Shown here: in pieces, positions 32,431-41,579 of the stretch
Layout: every line of letters starts with the position of its first letter
How positions within the stretch are numbered: the stretch's first letter is position 1
Source of the DNA: 188UL27-1 sp038526275
GTDB taxonomy: Bacteria > Pseudomonadota > Alphaproteobacteria > Rhodobacterales > Rhodobacteraceae
Assembly (NCBI GenBank): GCA_038526275.1
Contig: JBCBGY010000001.1
Span: 19,188 to 83,187, forward strand
DNA length: 64,000 nt
Reading direction: 5' to 3'
The notes under the pieces: model-generated
Told to the model about the DNA's origin: nothing
What the model saw: only the letters and a program-made list of their open reading frames with translations
Databases searched by the model: none
Position numbers and translations under genes: made by a program

Positions 32431-35400
32431 TCAGACCGACGCCGCAGGGAAACTTACGGTCCCGTATACATATTGGACGAGCCCAGGCGCTCCGCCGAAC
32501 GCGGTTCCAGACATGATGATTGGGGCTTCGACACCGTCCTGCCCAACGAAACGGGCATTGTAGGTATAGGCACCGTCGGACCAGGTGGCGGCGTTCAAGC
32601 GCGCAAGATCTGCGCGATCATCTGGATGGATCCGCTGTAGCAAGTCATCAAACTTCGGGTGGTTGTCCGCGTCAAAACCGAAGAACGCCGCAAGGTTATC
32701 GCTGACATACCCTTCATCGTTGGCCGCGTCATAGTAGTAAAAGCCCATAGGCACATCCGGGCCCAAAGTTTCCCATTGCTCCCTGAGAAGTTCATGCTGG
32801 AAGTCGGCAGTGAGGTCTTTGTTGATCCCGACCAAGTGCCGGGTTTTGCCACGGCTGTCCGTCACCGAAGTGCCGTAGACTTCGATAGGTGCGATCACTC
32901 CGTCTGTGCGGCGGACACTGCCGCGAAACTGCAGGGGACGACCCCGTTCAATGCAACCGTCAATGGCATTTTCCAGTCGTGCCCTGTCTTCTGGCAAGAA
33001 CATGTCCAGCATTGTATCCAGGCCGGGGTTGGTCTCATGTCGGCCCAGTCTATGCAGGCTGAACATGCCGTCGGACCATGTCATCTTGTTCTTGTCCGCC
33101 GACAGGGTCCAATGGGCGATCCCAAAACTGTCTTCGACCAGTTTCATCCCCTGGGCCAATTCCTGCTGTGCAAAATACTCGGCAGTCCGGTCGATCTCTG
33201 ACACTATGATCATCGCACCCTGAAGCGTGTCGTCTTCGCCATAAAATGGGGCGCACCGCAGCGAGATCGTCACGCGCTCAATCTCGAAGGTAATCTCTTG
33301 CATGCGCCGAAGCCGGATCGCATCGCTGGCCAAATCCGTCAGTGACGGGAAACCGCTGGGTAGGAAGCACTGGCTGAGATGAACACGGTTTTCAATCTGG
33401 CCAGGTATCTTGAAGCGTGACTTGGCCTCTTCACTCGTGCGACGGATCTGCAGCGCGCTGTCGACCACAATGATCAATGAAGGGGCATGGCGGAGCATGG
33501 AATTCTGTTCCCGCGACAGCTCCTCCAGTTCCGATGAATTGACCAACAGTTCCTCATTAAGTGTGATCAATTCCTCATTGGTCGATTGCAGCTCTTCGTT
33601 CGACGTCTCCAGTTCTTCGTTGGCAGCTTGCAACTCTTCGTTGGTTGACGCCATTTCTTCGTTGGCGGACTGCAGTTCTTCGTTGGTTGCCTGCAGTTCT
33701 TCGGTGGTATGTTGAAGGACTTCGCGCAATCGACTGACTTCGGCCTGCATTTGCTGTAGCACCTGTTTGTCAATGTCTTCTGCGTCGGCGAGGTCTTCCA
33801 GGTTGGTCGGCTTCTTTTCGTCTACATCGAACGTCAGCAGCACATAGCGCTCGCTGGTTTCCTTCACGTTCAGCGGCAAGGCCTCCATAGTCACCGCAAT
33901 ACCACTATTTCCATCGTCAATCCAATGAGTTAACCCCATGCGACGATGCCCTTTGCGCAATGCAAGAGAGCAAAGCGTCGGCGCCTCCTCTCGCAGGGGC
34001 CGCAACAAAAGGTTGAGCGTCAAGCTAAGTTGCGTCTCCTCCGAGAGTTCCACGACGTCGCTGAAGCTGCCAAAAACGCGCAGGATGTTCATATCCGCGT
34101 CGAGCAATAAGGACCGCTCGCCATGGGCTCTGGCCAAGGCATCGAACAAATATTGCTGGCTGGAATCCTGCTCTTTCTGGCTATACCCCGTGCGCCGGAT
34201 GTCGGGTTCCGACGAAAAGGCCGTGAGCTTCTTTCGTGCATCTGTTCGGCCAATGATGCGTTTGCGGAAGATCTTATGTTCATTCGAAAGGACTTCAAAA
34301 TCCGGCTGCGATGCGCCCAACTGTTCGGAGCCGCCGAGAAACAAAATGCCGTGCCGGTTCAGCGCGTAATGCACCCGGTGGAGCACACGTTCCTGCAACC
34401 GACTGTTGAAGTAGATCATAATGTTGCGCAGGCTCACCAGGTCGATATTGCTGAACGGCGGATCCTGAAAAACGTTATGATTGGAAAAAAGGAGCGTGCC
34501 TTTCAGAGCTGGTATGGCGACAATATGATCTTCACGCCGCTGAAAATACTTATCAACCAGGTCGTCGGGAATGTCGTTGGCTGCAGAAATCGGGAACACG
34601 CCCTTCCGGGCAATTTCCAATGCTTGGCCATCAATATCGGTGGCAAAGACTTGTAAGGCTTTTTGGTTCAGAACGTCTGGTCCACCCATCGCCTCCACGA
34701 CAAGGATCGCGACGGAATATGCCTCTTCACCTGTGGCGCATCCGGCGACCCATATCCGAAAAGGGCGATCACGGACCTGTTCCACCACGCCCTGCAATTC
34801 GTCCCCCAAACGATTGAACGATGAAGGATCCCGAAAAAACCTTGTGACTGATATCAGGAGATCTTTGAAAAGAGCATCGACTTCGGCGACATTGCTTCGA
34901 CAATGCTCGACGTAGTCATCATAGTCGGTGATCCCCAAGGCCACCATGCGCCGCTGGACCCGGCGATTGACGGTAGATTCCTTGTAGTCCCGGAAATCAA
35001 TCCGCGTGCGCGCCAACAAGATGTGCATGAGGTCAGACATCCGGCTCGTGGCCGCATGTATGCCCTTAAGCGTTTCCAAGTCACGGGGATACGCCAAGAT
35101 CTTGCCGAGGTGCTTCCCGATTTCTTGTGGAGTTAGAACCAGATCAATACACCCAGTTGACGCCGCAGAACTGGGCATGCCGTCATACTTGGCGCTGCTG
35201 ACATCCTGAGCGATGGTTATCCCACCCGCTTCCCGAATGGCCTGAATGCCCGAGCTGCCGTCATTGCCCGTACCGGACAGAACAATCCCCAAAGATTGCT
35301 CGCCACGCTCTGCGGCGAGCGCACTAAAAAGCCTGTCGGCAGATGGGCTTGGCGTGGCGAAACGCCCGGAAGGGGTCACAAGTCGCAGACGCCCATTTTC

Positions 35401-35679
35401 CAGAATTGCGTCATAGCTTGGTGGGATCACATAGATCGTGTCTGGCTCGGGCGATACATCATTTTCAAGCTCTGCAACCGCAAGATTGGTTTCCCGTCCG
35501 ATCAAAGCATGGATCATGCTTTTGTGGTTGGGCGACATATGCTGAGCGACGATATAACTGGCCCCGGAATCCGACGGCAAAGCCCTGACCAATTGTGTCA
35601 GCGCTTCCAATCCCCCTGCGGACGAACCGATTCCGATCAGAAACCTATCGTCATTGCCTTTGCTCGAATCGTCTTTCAT
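32431..35679 (-). CDS. CheB-CheR fusion with coiled coil and PAS domains
   Basis: A 1082-residue cytoplasmic protein. Residues ~10-195 are a CheB methylesterase (Ser20 in GSSAGG, His47 in AQHMS, aspartate in GTGNDGSSG) without the usual receiver domain. Residues ~205-475 are a CheR methyltransferase (WVAGCATGEEAYSVAIL, NIMIYFNSRLQ). A heptad coiled coil (repeated NEELQ/A blocks, DNA 33540-33720) follows, then one degenerate and two clear PAS domains. It ends after the last PAS with no histidine kinase or cyclase domain, whereas many relatives continue into a kinase. No chemotaxis genes adjoin, so it probably acts in a non-flagellar signalling pathway or with an unlinked kinase. Confidence 0.9.
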   Translation of the reverse strand: MKDDSSKGNDDRFLIGIGSSAGGLEALTQLVRALPSDSGASYIVAQHMSPNHKSMIHALIGRETNLAVAELENDVSPEPDTIYVIPPSYDAILENGRLRLVTPSGRFATPSPSADRLFSALAAERGEQSLGIVLSGTGNDGSSGIQAIREAGGITIAQDVSSAKYDGMPSSAASTGCIDLVLTPQEIGKHLGKILAYPRDLETLKGIHAATSRMSDLMHILLARTRIDFRDYKESTVNRRVQRRMVALGITDYDDYVEHCRSNVAEVDALFKDLLISVTRFFRDPSSFNRLGDELQGVVEQVRDRPFRIWVAGCATGEEAYSVAILVVEAMGGPDVLNQKALQVFATDIDGQALEIARKGVFPISAANDIPDDLVDKYFQRREDHIVAIPALKGTLLFSNHNVFQDPPFSNIDLVSLRNIMIYFNSRLQERVLHRVHYALNRHGILFLGGSEQLGASQPDFEVLSNEHKIFRKRIIGRTDARKKLTAFSSEPDIRRTGYSQKEQDSSQQYLFDALARAHGERSLLLDADMNILRVFGSFSDVVELSEETQLSLTLNLLLRPLREEAPTLCSLALRKGHRRMGLTHWIDDGNSGIAVTMEALPLNVKETSERYVLLTFDVDEKKPTNLEDLADAEDIDKQVLQQMQAEVSRLREVLQHTTEELQATNEELQSANEEMASTNEELQAANEELETSNEELQSTNEELITLNEELLVNSSELEELSREQNSMLRHAPSLIIVVDSALQIRRTSEEAKSRFKIPGQIENRVHLSQCFLPSGFPSLTDLASDAIRLRRMQEITFEIERVTISLRCAPFYGEDDTLQGAMIIVSEIDRTAEYFAQQELAQGMKLVEDSFGIAHWTLSADKNKMTWSDGMFSLHRLGRHETNPGLDTMLDMFLPEDRARLENAIDGCIERGRPLQFRGSVRRTDGVIAPIEVYGTSVTDSRGKTRHLVGINKDLTADFQHELLREQWETLGPDVPMGFYYYDAANDEGYVSDNLAAFFGFDADNHPKFDDLLQRIHPDDRADLARLNAATWSDGAYTYNARFVGQDGVEAPIIMSGTAFGGAPGLVQYVYGTVSFPAASV

Positions 35680-35688
35680 TCGCTGGAC

Positions 35689-35718
35689 CGGTCGGACTGA
35701 AGTCCGCAGTGCCGACCG
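35689..35718. other. Inverted repeat abutting the CheB-CheR start
   Basis: CGGTCGG (35689-35695) pairs with CCGACCG (35712-35718); GGACTGAAGTCC (35694-35705) is a second palindrome inside it. The structure lies 10-39 bases upstream of the minus-strand start codon, where no clear ribosome binding site is visible, so it could restrict or shape translation initiation or be a regulator site. Confidence 0.4.
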
Positions 35719-35900
35719 ATTGCGGAAAGGACACAGCCTGCGGCTGCCTGCAAGCGTGGCATTTGCCCATTCGACCCCACACCCGTCTCCGTAAACAGAA
35801 CCCTAACGTTTGATCACCGAATTAGGGGAAGAAGACTTAACAAAAGGTAAACTTGGTGGGGACTTGGATCATCAGGCGAGGCTTGGCCGAAAACCGACAC

Positions 35901-36659
35901 CTATTCAGCTGCGTGCACGGCGACCGTCCTTGGGCCCGAAACAGCTTCTTGCGCGCGCCCAAAGGTACGAAAATCATCCGCCAGCTTGCGGCGCAAGGCT
36001 GCGGTGATGTCAGACGGAAGGTGCAAGTCGGGAGATTCAGAAGCACCGCTCCGGGCATCGAAGCCCAACTGCAGTTTCGCCCGTTGTACGATGTCCGCGG
36101 CCCATTGAATGCGACTGGAACGATACATCGCCTTCGGCGATACATTGGTGACGGGTAAGTGCAATGGAACACCCAACGTGCGGGAAAGGTGCGTGACAAG
36201 CAGGTCAACCTGCTCATAGGGCACGATCCAGTCGACACCGTTTTGTCCCTCGCTATTGCGCACGAAGTCGAACTGCGTACCACCAGGGTCCGCGTAGGCT
36301 GGCGGACGCGGAGACAGGTAGGCGCGCACAAAATCGGGGAAAGAAATTCCGCCGGTACTGTTCCGAGCCTCCGCCGTTCTCACTGAGCGCAAATCGGACC
36401 GCGCCCGAAAACGATACCAGCTATAAAGCCACGCTGTTGGCTCCCGCATCAGGCAAATCGTTTGGAACGATGTTTGTGGGCAGGTCTCTCGGAGATATGG
36501 TTTGATGAAAGCCTCGAACTGCCGGAAGTTCGTATGCCTTACCTGCGGTGGACCAGACAAAGACAAGTCCATGTGCGGCCGGAGCATTGTCTCCAATGCT
36601 GTTGATGCACATTTCGGGGTCAATAGCAGAACAATGCCATGGCGCGCGCTGATCAGCAA
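35901..36659 (-). CDS. Sulfotransferase-family protein
   Basis: A 252-residue cytoplasmic protein with the two PAPS-binding elements of sulfotransferases: LLTPKCASTALETML near residue 12 (5'-phosphosulfate loop) and CLMREPTAWLYSWYRFR (3'-phosphate site). Relatives in roseobacters have sometimes been labelled gamma-glutamyl kinase, which the motifs do not support. A role in sulfating a surface glycan or small molecule is possible; no partner gene adjoins. It is transcribed divergently from the AraC-type regulator, with 293 bases between the starts. Confidence 0.75.
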   Translation of the reverse strand: MLISARHGIVLLLTPKCASTALETMLRPHMDLSLSGPPQVRHTNFRQFEAFIKPYLRETCPQTSFQTICLMREPTAWLYSWYRFRARSDLRSVRTAEARNSTGGISFPDFVRAYLSPRPPAYADPGGTQFDFVRNSEGQNGVDWIVPYEQVDLLVTHLSRTLGVPLHLPVTNVSPKAMYRSSRIQWAADIVQRAKLQLGFDARSGASESPDLHLPSDITAALRRKLADDFRTFGRAQEAVSGPRTVAVHAAE

Positions 36660-36952
36660 AGTGCGAATCTCCCGGCGAATATGGCGTTAGCCGCCGATCC
36701 AAAAATACCGTCTCACTCCAGCAAGTGCCACCTGAGCCACGATGAGCCTGCTTGAAAGGTATTTTCATGCCGAACGCTGGGCCGCAGACGATCCAAATCT
36801 CGCCAAAAGCCTGAAGATTGCCCAAATTCAAACCGTTGCGCCGTGAAATGGGGCTGAGTTGTACCGTTGCCGTCGGCCGCAATTCAGCAAGATTTGTCCG
36901 ATCCTTCTGGGTCATACCGAAACCCGTGCAACACAGATCAAACCAAAGAGCC

Positions 36953-37786
36953 ATGACAAGTTACGAAGAACGAATAGTCCGCGTTATCAGTTACATCTAT
37001 GACAATCCCGCCGGGGATTTGTCACTCGACCGGTTGGCCGAAGTGGCAGCCATGTCACGGTTTCATTGGCACAGAGTGTTTCATGGGATGACTGGGCAAA
37101 CCTGCGCGCAGGCCACCCGGCGCATCCGCCTTCATCGCGGTGCCTGCCATCTGGTGCAATCCGACGACAAAGTGGCTGAGATTGCCAAATGCTGCGGCTA
37201 TGAAAACAGTCAAAGCTTCGTTCGGGCCTTCCGCGACGAATATGGCATGACCCCTGCGGCCTTTCGGGCCCGGGGGGCGTTGCCAAAAAAAGAGTCTCCA
37301 AATCAGCAAGGAAATCAGCAAATGTTCCCCGTGGAAATCCTGGAACAGCCGGCCCGCCGCCTGGCCGCGTTGCCCCACCAAGGCACTTACATGACCATTG
37401 GCAAGAAGTTTGAAACGCTTGGCACAATCATCTCCAGTCGAAATTTGTGGCATCATGCCAATGGCATGGTTGGGGTCTATTGGGACGATCCCGATGCGGT
37501 GGCCGAAGACCAGTTGCGCAGTCATGCCGGCGCCGCCGTTGACGAAGCGATGGACATCGCGGAACCGCTGACCGAGCTTCGGCTGAAAGGGGGCCGCTAC
37601 GCCGTGATGCATTACAAGGGCCATTATTCCGGCCTGAAGAGCGCCTATCAGTACATGTACGGTACATGGTTGCCGCAATCGGGCGCAGAGCTTGGCGACC
37701 AACCCCCGATCGAAGTGTATCTCAATTCCCCGGCAGATACCGCCCCCGACGATCTGCTAACGGAGGTCTGCGTTTCCGTCACATAG
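36953..37786 (+). CDS. AraC-family regulator with GyrI-like effector domain
   Basis: A 277-residue transcription factor. Residues ~1-105 form an AraC helix-turn-helix pair (LSLDRLAEVAAMSRFHWHRVF and VAEIAKCCGYENSQSFVRAFRDEYG), and ~122-277 a GyrI/SbmC-like ligand-binding domain (EILEQPARRLAALPHQGTY to the final IEVYLNSP). This order is that of the Rob/SbmC-type drug- or metabolite-sensing regulators. ATG 36953 is preceded by AAAGAG; the frame is open further upstream, but that would add residues unlike the family. Its target genes are not evident. Confidence 0.9.
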   Translation: MTSYEERIVRVISYIYDNPAGDLSLDRLAEVAAMSRFHWHRVFHGMTGQTCAQATRRIRLHRGACHLVQSDDKVAEIAKCCGYENSQSFVRAFRDEYGMTPAAFRARGALPKKESPNQQGNQQMFPVEILEQPARRLAALPHQGTYMTIGKKFETLGTIISSRNLWHHANGMVGVYWDDPDAVAEDQLRSHAGAAVDEAMDIAEPLTELRLKGGRYAVMHYKGHYSGLKSAYQYMYGTWLPQSGAELGDQPPIEVYLNSPADTAPDDLLTEVCVSVT

Positions 37787-37828
37787 AGGAATAGTTTTGG
37801 GGCTCTTACGGGGGCGCCGGGAACGGCA

Positions 37829-38530
37829 TCACGTCTCCACCTCCACGCAAGGCGGTAGCGCCGCATCGTAGCGCGCGAGGCCTTCTCGACCGGCGTCTGT
37901 CAACGCGTAGACGCCGCGGCTGACCCGGTCGAACCAACCATAGTGATCCGCCGCCATGATTCGAGTGGCCGCCGCAACGCCGGTTGCCTTGGCGATCACG
38001 GCTCCGCGCGATGGTCCTTCTGCGGCCAAAAATGCCGCACATCGCAAGGCGTCTTGGCGATAGGCCGTGACCAGGCCGGATCGCGTTGCGCCGCCCTGGT
38101 TAGGGTCGCCTTCTCGGCGGGCAAACTCCCTCAGCAAACGGCTGCGGCGGACCTTCGACTGGCGCGGCCGAAAGGGTGCCGGATCGCAATGAACCTCAAC
38201 CAACCCATCGGACAGCCGGACGGTGATCAGCCCAAGGCCGAGACGGCGCGCCAGCGCCCCGTTGTCCTTCAAGGCCTTCAGAAAGGGCCGCCCTCGCCCA
38301 CGGGGCACAGCAACGTAGACCCAATCGGTGATTGCCTGTCGCGCGATAGCTTGGTGAAAAAGCGACAGGGCAAAACCGGTCTTGAGTTCCACAATGACCG
38401 GATCATCGTTGTCCCGGCAGGCCACCACGTCTGCCGCACCAACCTCTGCTTTGACCTCATAGCCTTGTCTTTCGAGGAAGGCTTTGACCGGCGGATAGAG
38501 GTCGGTTTCGCGGGGTTTTGCAGACGCCAT
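37829..38530 (-). CDS. DUF2161 PD-(D/E)XK-fold protein
   Basis: A 233-residue protein whose N-terminal half carries a PD-(D/E)XK nuclease-type core: EVGAADVVAC and PVIVELKTGF give the aspartate and E-x-K residues. The C-terminal part (GLVTAYRQDALRCAAFLAAEG to GVYALTDAGREGL) looks like a winged-helix domain. These features match DUF2161, annotated as a putative phosphodiesterase. Whether it acts on DNA is unknown. It is convergent with the AraC gene and lies 23 bases after the mcl1 start-to-stop run on the same strand. Confidence 0.8.
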   Translation of the reverse strand: MASAKPRETDLYPPVKAFLERQGYEVKAEVGAADVVACRDNDDPVIVELKTGFALSLFHQAIARQAITDWVYVAVPRGRGRPFLKALKDNGALARRLGLGLITVRLSDGLVEVHCDPAPFRPRQSKVRRSRLLREFARREGDPNQGGATRSGLVTAYRQDALRCAAFLAAEGPSRGAVIAKATGVAAATRIMAADHYGWFDRVSRGVYALTDAGREGLARYDAALPPCVEVET

Positions 38531-38553
38531 GCCCCGTCATAGCGTGGTCGGGG

Positions 38554-39510
38554 TCACGCGCCAATCAACTCCGACTGGGCCACGATCACCTCTGCCTGCT
38601 TGATCGACGCGATATCGACCAGGCGCCCCTTGTAAACCGTCGCTCCCGCGCCGTCGGCTTTCGCTTTTTCCATGGCCGCGAGGATCTCACGGGCTTCGGT
38701 CACGGCCTCTTCGGACGGGGTGAACACTTCGTTGGCCAGGGCCACCTGTTTTGGATGGATCGCCCATTTGCCGACCATGCCAAGGGTGGCAGAACGCCGG
38801 GCCTGTGCGCGGAAACCTTCATCATCGCTGAAATCTCCGAATGGGCCATCCACTGGAAGCACACCATGGGTCCGGCACGCGGCCACAATCGCAGCTTGGG
38901 CCCAGTGCCAGGGGTCAGACCAGTATTGCTGATCGCCACGCTGCATATAGTAGTGTTCCTGCGTCCCGCCGATGCCGGTGGTCTGCATCCCCATAGAGGC
39001 CGCAAAGTCCGCCGCGCCAAGGCTCATGGCCTGCAAACGCGGCGAGGCCGACGCAATCTCCTCCACATGGGCAATGCCCGCCGCACTTTCGATAATCACC
39101 TCAAAACTGATCGGTTTGGTGCGACCCTTTGCAGCCTCAATCGCTGTGACCAACGCATCGACGGCATAAAGATCACCTGCACACCCCACCTTCGGGATCA
39201 TGATCTGATCCAAACGGTCGCTGGCCTGTTCCAGCAGGTCCACCACATCCCGGTACCAGTAGGGCGTATCCAGCCCGTTGATACGCACGCTCAGCGTTTT
39301 GGCACCCCAATCCACGTCGCCAATCGCTTCGATGATGTTGGCGCGGGCCTGGGGTTTGTCATCGGGCGCGACGCTGTCTTCCAGATCCAAGTTGATCACA
39401 TCCGCAGCACTCGCCGCCATCTTCTCAAACAGGGCCGTTCGCGAGCCGGGCCCAAAAAGCTGGCAACGGTTCGGGCGGGCGGGCGCAGGAGGTTGGAGGC
39501 GAAAGCTCAT
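38554..39510 (-). CDS. mcl1: L-malyl-CoA/beta-methylmalyl-CoA lyase
   Basis: A HpcH/CitE-family lyase of 318 residues that cleaves malyl-CoA to acetyl-CoA and glyoxylate and beta-methylmalyl-CoA to propionyl-CoA and glyoxylate, a step of the ethylmalonyl-CoA pathway. Visible features: LFGPGSRTALFEKMAASAADVINLDLEDSVAP, the glutamate in FEVIIESAAGI, the aspartate in SLGAADFAASMG, and WAIHPKQVALANEVFTPS at the C-terminus. Length and sequence fit Mcl1 of Rhodobacter. The acetoacetyl-CoA supplied by phbA elsewhere in the window feeds the same pathway. Confidence 0.92.
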   Translation of the reverse strand: MSFRLQPPAPARPNRCQLFGPGSRTALFEKMAASAADVINLDLEDSVAPDDKPQARANIIEAIGDVDWGAKTLSVRINGLDTPYWYRDVVDLLEQASDRLDQIMIPKVGCAGDLYAVDALVTAIEAAKGRTKPISFEVIIESAAGIAHVEEIASASPRLQAMSLGAADFAASMGMQTTGIGGTQEHYYMQRGDQQYWSDPWHWAQAAIVAACRTHGVLPVDGPFGDFSDDEGFRAQARRSATLGMVGKWAIHPKQVALANEVFTPSEEAVTEAREILAAMEKAKADGAGATVYKGRLVDIASIKQAEVIVAQSELIGA

Positions 39511-39622
39511 GAATTCTTCCGGTACGTATGTTACAAAAATCTCAATCTTGGAGATATATAATTACGTGAGCGCCGACAAGGCTGATTTTGCAATTGCAGA
39601 AAAATTGACCTACTTTGGGCCC

Positions 39623-40054
39623 ATGTCGTCGTCGCAGGATACCGGTCCATCAAAAGGTGTAGCCCGTACCAATGGCGGAATTCTTAAGGCAGTACTGATC
39701 TGCAAAATCGCATTAACTCTGCTGTTTTGGGCGCTGCCGCTGCTGGTGTTTCCGAGCACTTTGCTGGGATTCTTCATTACGCCGCTGCCGGAACCATTGA
39801 TCTACCTGCGGCTCCTGGGTTTGGCATATCTGGCCCTGACAGTGGCCTATATCGGCGGTCTGGTTGAGGCTTTTCGGGGTGGGTTCCCAATGACGACAGT
39901 GCTGATGGGTTTGGTCAGCAATGGAGGCGCAGCCATATTGCTGCTCGTCTATCTTCTGTCAGAAGCCGTTCAACCTGTGCTGTGGGTCAGTTGGGTGGTC
40001 GTCACCTTAATCACGTGCGGCCTTTTGCACGTGCTTTTCAATCGGCGGGGCTAA
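39623..40054 (+). CDS. Small four-helix membrane protein, unknown
   Basis: A 143-residue protein with four hydrophobic segments (AVLICKIALTLLFWALPLLVF, LIYLRLLGLAYLALTVAYIGGL, TTVLMGLVSNGGAAILLLVYLL, LWVSWVVVTLITCGLLHVLF). ATG 39623 is the first start that excludes the region antisense to mcl1. No family motif is recognised. Its stop overlaps the dgoA stop by three bases, tail-to-tail (CTAA). Confidence 0.7.
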   Translation: MSSSQDTGPSKGVARTNGGILKAVLICKIALTLLFWALPLLVFPSTLLGFFITPLPEPLIYLRLLGLAYLALTVAYIGGLVEAFRGGFPMTTVLMGLVSNGGAAILLLVYLLSEAVQPVLWVSWVVVTLITCGLLHVLFNRRG

Positions 40055-40671
40055 GCCACGGCACTGTTCATAGCCGCATCAAATGCCTGAACAATGTCGC
40101 GGGCCCGAACCGCCACATCGGACGGGGCCATGCCAGGCGCGTAAAGCGCTGAACCGATGCCGAACCCATCGGCACTGGCCTTGACCCAATCGCCAAAGTT
40201 GGCCGGGCCAGCCCCGCCCACCGCATAAACCTGCGTGCCCTCTGGCAGAACCGCACGTAACGCCTGCAAACCGCCGGGGCCAGCCATGCTGCCGGGAAAG
40301 AGCTTCAGACCATCGGCCCCTGCAGCCAACGCCGTGAAGGCTTCGGTTGGCGTGAAGATCCCGGGCCAGCTTTCAAGGCCCAGCGCCTTGGTTGCGCGAA
40401 TAACCTCCGGCACGCAATTGGGCGAGACGATCAACTGCCCGCCCGACTGGTAGACATGGGCCACTTGTTCTGCCGTCAGCACCGTGCCCGCACCGATCTG
40501 CGCGGTGTCTCCAAAGGCCTTCACTATGGCCTCGATGCTATCGAGCGGATCCGGCGAGTTTAGCGGCACCTCGATCCGCGTGATCCCGGCTCTGATCAAG
40601 GCCTCGGCCACAGGCAGCGCGTCGGCTGGGGTGATGCCCCGAAGGATGGCAATCAGGGCACGGTGGCTCAT
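40051..40671 (-). CDS. dgoA: 2-dehydro-3-deoxy-6-phosphogalactonate aldolase
   Basis: A class I KDPG/KDPGal aldolase of 206 residues that splits 2-dehydro-3-deoxy-6-phosphogalactonate into pyruvate and glyceraldehyde-3-phosphate. Visible: IAILRGITPADALPVAEALI, the glutamate in GITRIEVPLNSP, GAGTVL and the Schiff-base lysine in ADGLKLFPGS. The PLNSP signature and neighbouring dgoK favour the galactonate rather than the gluconate enzyme. It is the last gene of the operon and overlaps dgoK by four bases (ATGA). Confidence 0.93.
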   Translation of the reverse strand: MSHRALIAILRGITPADALPVAEALIRAGITRIEVPLNSPDPLDSIEAIVKAFGDTAQIGAGTVLTAEQVAHVYQSGGQLIVSPNCVPEVIRATKALGLESWPGIFTPTEAFTALAAGADGLKLFPGSMAGPGGLQALRAVLPEGTQVYAVGGAGPANFGDWVKASADGFGIGSALYAPGMAPSDVAVRARDIVQAFDAAMNSAVA

Positions 40672-41579
40672 TCCGTGGTCTCCGTCATCAGGGCGCGGGC
40701 CTTGATCAGGCCCCGAATGGTCATCGCCTCAGCATCAGCAATCGTCGCTTGGACGCCTTGCAGCCCCAGGGCCGCGGCATAGTGATCGGCGATGGATCTG
40801 GCACCAATCAGAGCAACCTCTTGACCCAGCCAATAGGGGCGCGCCGCGGCCAATTCGGCCCCGATCAGGCAACCGGACAGGCGGGACGCCGCAGCGGTCG
40901 GCGCGAGATCGTTCAGCAACGCCTCTGCGCGCAAGCCAAACAGGCGTGCGGCAATCTTTTCTGGCCGCGACAAGGCATCAGACACACCGTCCGCGAAAGC
41001 CACCGCATCCCACCCATCTGTCGCCATCGAAAAGCGCAAGACCGTGTGGTGGGCGAGTGCAGCATAAAGCTCACCCGTCATAAAGGTTTGAAAACTTACG
41101 ATTTCGCCAGCGCTAACGTGGACCCACTTGGAATGGCTGCCCGGCAAGCAGATCACCCCGTCAAAATTGGGGTTCAGCGCCAGAAAGCCCGCGATCTGCG
41201 TTTCCTCGCCGCGCATGACGTCCGCCGGTTGGGTCTGCTTCACCCCCCCGATCACACGCACCAGAAGCCGAGGATCGCGGCAGGGCGCCAACGTTAACGT
41301 CCCATCGTCCAATGGCGGGCAGGGCACAGCGCGGTAAGCCGCTTCAACCCAACCCTGACGGGCGCCCACCATGCCACAGGCAATAACCATGGTCTGAGAG
41401 GAGCCGATCCCGTCGCCGACCAGATCCAGAAGCGCTGATTCAAAGGCATCTGCCGCCAAGGTCGCCATGCCCTGTTCCGACGAACGCTGCCACAGAACAG
41501 TGTTCGAGGCAGAAAGCCCCCAAACCCGCAGGCGCGAGGTGCCCCAATCGACGGCGATCCAGTGGGCCTGTTCAGTCAT
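40668..41579 (-). CDS. dgoK: 2-dehydro-3-deoxygalactonokinase
   Basis: A 303-residue sugar-acid kinase that phosphorylates 2-dehydro-3-deoxygalactonate using ATP. The N-terminus has IAVDWGTSRLRVWGL and the middle ICLPGSHSKWVHVSAGEIVSFQTFMTGELYAAL, both diagnostic for the DgoK family. It overlaps both neighbours by four bases (ATGA on either side), so translation of SDR gene, dgoK and dgoA is coupled. It supplies the substrate of DgoA. Confidence 0.93.
   Translation of the reverse strand: MTEQAHWIAVDWGTSRLRVWGLSASNTVLWQRSSEQGMATLAADAFESALLDLVGDGIGSSQTMVIACGMVGARQGWVEAAYRAVPCPPLDDGTLTLAPCRDPRLLVRVIGGVKQTQPADVMRGEETQIAGFLALNPNFDGVICLPGSHSKWVHVSAGEIVSFQTFMTGELYAALAHHTVLRFSMATDGWDAVAFADGVSDALSRPEKIAARLFGLRAEALLNDLAPTAAASRLSGCLIGAELAAARPYWLGQEVALIGARSIADHYAAALGLQGVQATIADAEAMTIRGLIKARALMTETTE

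Noticed and set aside
33540..33720. Tandem 21-base repeats suggesting a CRISPR or minisatellite
   Set aside because: They encode heptads of the coiled coil in the CheB-CheR-PAS protein; the 21-base period is seven codons and there are no spacers.
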